Notes under the pieces: model-generated
The model's database searches: none
Seen by the model: the letters and a program-made list of their open reading frames with translations, nothing else
What the model was told of the DNA's origin: nothing
NCBI GenBank assembly: GCA_021776195.1
Contig: JAJFGK010000074.1
Coordinates: 1-6,784 of the forward strand
Length of the DNA: 6,784 nt
Direction of reading: 5' to 3'
Origin: Kiloniellaceae bacterium
GTDB taxonomy: Bacteria; Pseudomonadota; Alphaproteobacteria; Kiloniellales; Kiloniellaceae
Translations under genes and position numbers: made by a program
Part shown: piece by piece, positions 5,623 through 6,784 of the stretch
How positions within the stretch are numbered: the first letter of the stretch is position 1
How the letters are laid out: every line of letters begins with the position of its first letter

Positions 5623-6269
5623 TAGTCGCTGGCGTCCTGACCCGGCTTGTCCTGAGCCGCTCTTTTCTTCTTGGCCTGCATGATCTTTCCAATGCGGCAG
5701 CCGCAATCGGCCGGACTTGCCTCGCCGCCCGCGGTTGCCTGCGGGTTCTGGTCGCCGCCGCCATGCGGCAGGACGCTGCGGATCAGAGCCAGGGCATCGC
5801 GCTCGTCCCACTCCGCCGGCCCCGCCATAGCCCCGACCATATGGCCTTCGGGGTCGATCAGATAGGTGGTGGGCAGGCCCGGCACGACAAAGCTTTGCGC
5901 GACGCGACTGCGCGGATCGAGGCCGATTGTCATGGCCTCGAGGCCGAGACGGGCGACGAAGGGCCGGACCTTGTCGCCGCCGCCGCGGTCGGTCGAGATC
6001 GCCAGGACCACCAGGCCTTCCGGGCCCAGGGTCTCCTGAAGCCGCTCCAGCGACGGCATCTCGCGGATGCAGGGCGCACACCAGGTTGCCCAGAAGTTCA
6101 GTAGCACATAGCGATCACGGAAAACCCCGAGGTCGATCCAGCGACCGGCCACGTCCTGGAGCAGGAATCCCGGCGCCTCGACCGGAGGCTCGAAAGTGAC
6201 CATGCGGAAGCCGTGTAGTTCCGACCCATGGCCATCTCCCGCCCGTGGAACCAAGCCCACCAGAATCAC
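5622..6269 (-). CDS. TlpA/ResA-like thiol-disulfide oxidoreductase with Cys-containing tail
   Basis: A thioredoxin-fold protein of the TlpA/ResA/AhpC-TSA type, which normally reduces disulfides outside the cytoplasmic membrane. In the 215-residue version read from GTG 6269, the redox motif WATWCAPCIREMPSL lies at 60-74 with CAPC at 64-67, and the cis-proline loop VPGLPTTYLIDPEG at 129-142 (Pro133). The AISTDRGG stretch (90-97) and GPAEWD (150-155) are typical of alphaproteobacterial members. After the fold ends near 168 comes a tail of about 47 residues, Gly/Ala/Lys-rich, with a CGC motif (189-191), which I do not know from the family. The start is doubtful: no clear Shine-Dalgarno precedes GTG 6269, it leaves only a stub of a membrane anchor, and the frame stays open upstream through a hydrophobic segment without ATG, GTG or TTG. 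The stop codon lies in the end of the mobile element. Confidence 0.85.
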   Translation of the reverse strand: MILVGLVPRAGDGHGSELHGFRMVTFEPPVEAPGFLLQDVAGRWIDLGVFRDRYVLLNFWATWCAPCIREMPSLERLQETLGPEGLVVLAISTDRGGGDKVRPFVARLGLEAMTIGLDPRSRVAQSFVVPGLPTTYLIDPEGHMVGAMAGPAEWDERDALALIRSVLPHGGGDQNPQATAGGEASPADCGCRIGKIMQAKKKRAAQDKPGQDASD

Positions 6270-6367
6270 GATGGTCAGGGTACTCAGGACGGCGCGAAAG
6301 CGAACCCAAAGCAGAGCAGCCCGGCGCAGGTCTCCGAGAGAATAATCAAGTCGACCGAGACGCTGGG

Positions 6368-6784
6368 TCAGGACAGCCCCGCCTCGATGCAGGCGGAGTA
6401 TTTCTGTCCGCAGATGCAGTCGTAACAGGTCTGCTTCTCCGGAGCGTTGGCGAAGAAAAAGTCATTGCCGTGACCGCAGTAGTGCTGCTCGGTCGCCGCG
6501 CCCGGCAGCGCACCGAAGAGATAGAACGCTGGCGAGGGAACCGACTCAGTGCCCGCGGGCCGCGCCGGTTTCTGGGCCACTTCCTTACCCTTCTTGAGGA
6601 AGCTGGTTTTTTCCGAGGTAAAGCCGAGAACTTCATAGGAGCCCCAGGCGCCGCCCTTGTAGGCGGCTGGCAGCTCTACCGTGAAGTCGCTGCTGCCGCC
6701 TTTGTCGAGCCATCCGACCGGACCCAAATAGGCTGACTTTTGGTTCACGGTATCGTGGATCCAGGCGAACACGGCCTTGTGGCC
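6368..6784 (-). CDS. Hypothetical protein with Cys/His-rich C-terminus, partial
   Basis: The N-terminus is cut off by the window edge; 138 residues to the stop are visible, the frame being open to base 6784, so a GTG at 6772 need not be the start. I do not recognise the family. The first part (GWLDKGGSSDFTVELPAAYKG) looks like a beta-rich exported domain, followed by a Lys/Pro/Ala linker. The last 36 visible residues carry five cysteines: HYCGHG (Cys103, with His101 and His105), then TCYDCICG (Cys120, Cys123, Cys125) and a final Cys132. Such spacing suits metal binding or disulfides. The tlpA-like gene follows on the same strand, so the two may be co-transcribed and the oxidoreductase may act on these cysteines. 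Coding is supported by the long frame, plausible composition and the gene order; function is unknown. Confidence 0.7.
   Translation of the reverse strand, partial: GHKAVFAWIHDTVNQKSAYLGPVGWLDKGGSSDFTVELPAAYKGGAWGSYEVLGFTSEKTSFLKKGKEVAQKPARPAGTESVPSPAFYLFGALPGAATEQHYCGHGNDFFFANAPEKQTCYDCICGQKYSACIEAGLS

Noticed and set aside
5361..5764. Several 70-130 codon frames inside or across the palindromic element
   Set aside because: Arg/Ser/Ala-rich, no transposase motif, and they overlap on both strands of an inverted-repeat structure. The element is read as non-coding.

Overview
The window looks like a chromosomal stretch of a high-GC alphaproteobacterium, probably of the Rhodospirillales type. I infer this from strong G/C third-position bias, from the HIG1-type small membrane protein next to a PduO-type adenosyltransferase, and from the block etfB-etfA-3-hydroxybutyryl-CoA dehydrogenase. 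I recognise these genes by motif only; no database was searched.

Layout, left to right. Positions 1-252 hold no convincing complete gene, but a long imperfect hairpin lies at 120-217, just past the end of the first gene. A HAD class IIA-type hydrolase runs leftward (253-1128). It diverges from a small unrecognised gene (1315-1521), which is followed by a GC-rich hairpin that could be a terminator. Next come a 63-residue two-helix membrane protein of HIG1 type (1613-1804) and a PduO-type cob(I)alamin adenosyltransferase (1839-2414), probably one transcript that ends at a hairpin plus T4 (2434-2471). A 285-base intergenic region holds a TGCGA-type palindrome and a strong sigma70-like promoter (TTGACA, 17 bp, TATTGT) whose spacer and -10 box contain a further palindrome. 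It leads into etfB-etfA-hbd (2700-5315): etfB and etfA overlap by one base and hbd follows after 28 bases. The two ETF subunits carry electrons from acyl-CoA dehydrogenases, and Hbd oxidises or makes 3-hydroxybutyryl-CoA, so the cluster serves fatty-acid and C4 (polyhydroxybutyrate-type) acyl-CoA metabolism.

The right end carries two leftward genes. One is a TlpA/ResA-like thioredoxin-fold protein (5622-6269) with an unusual Cys-containing tail and a doubtful start. The other is the C-terminal part of an unrecognised protein with a Cys/His-rich end (6368-6784, cut by the window edge). They may form a thiol-redox pair.

The most striking item is a 289-bp non-coding element (5334-5622) between the convergent hbd and tlpA-like genes. 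It has near-perfect terminal inverted repeats, sits in a CTAG target with an apparent TA duplication, and is nested-palindromic through its length. The target TA belongs to the stop codon of the tlpA-like gene, and the first base of the element restores that stop. I read it as a MITE-like, transposase-less insertion. I see no defence system, CRISPR array, tRNA or rRNA.
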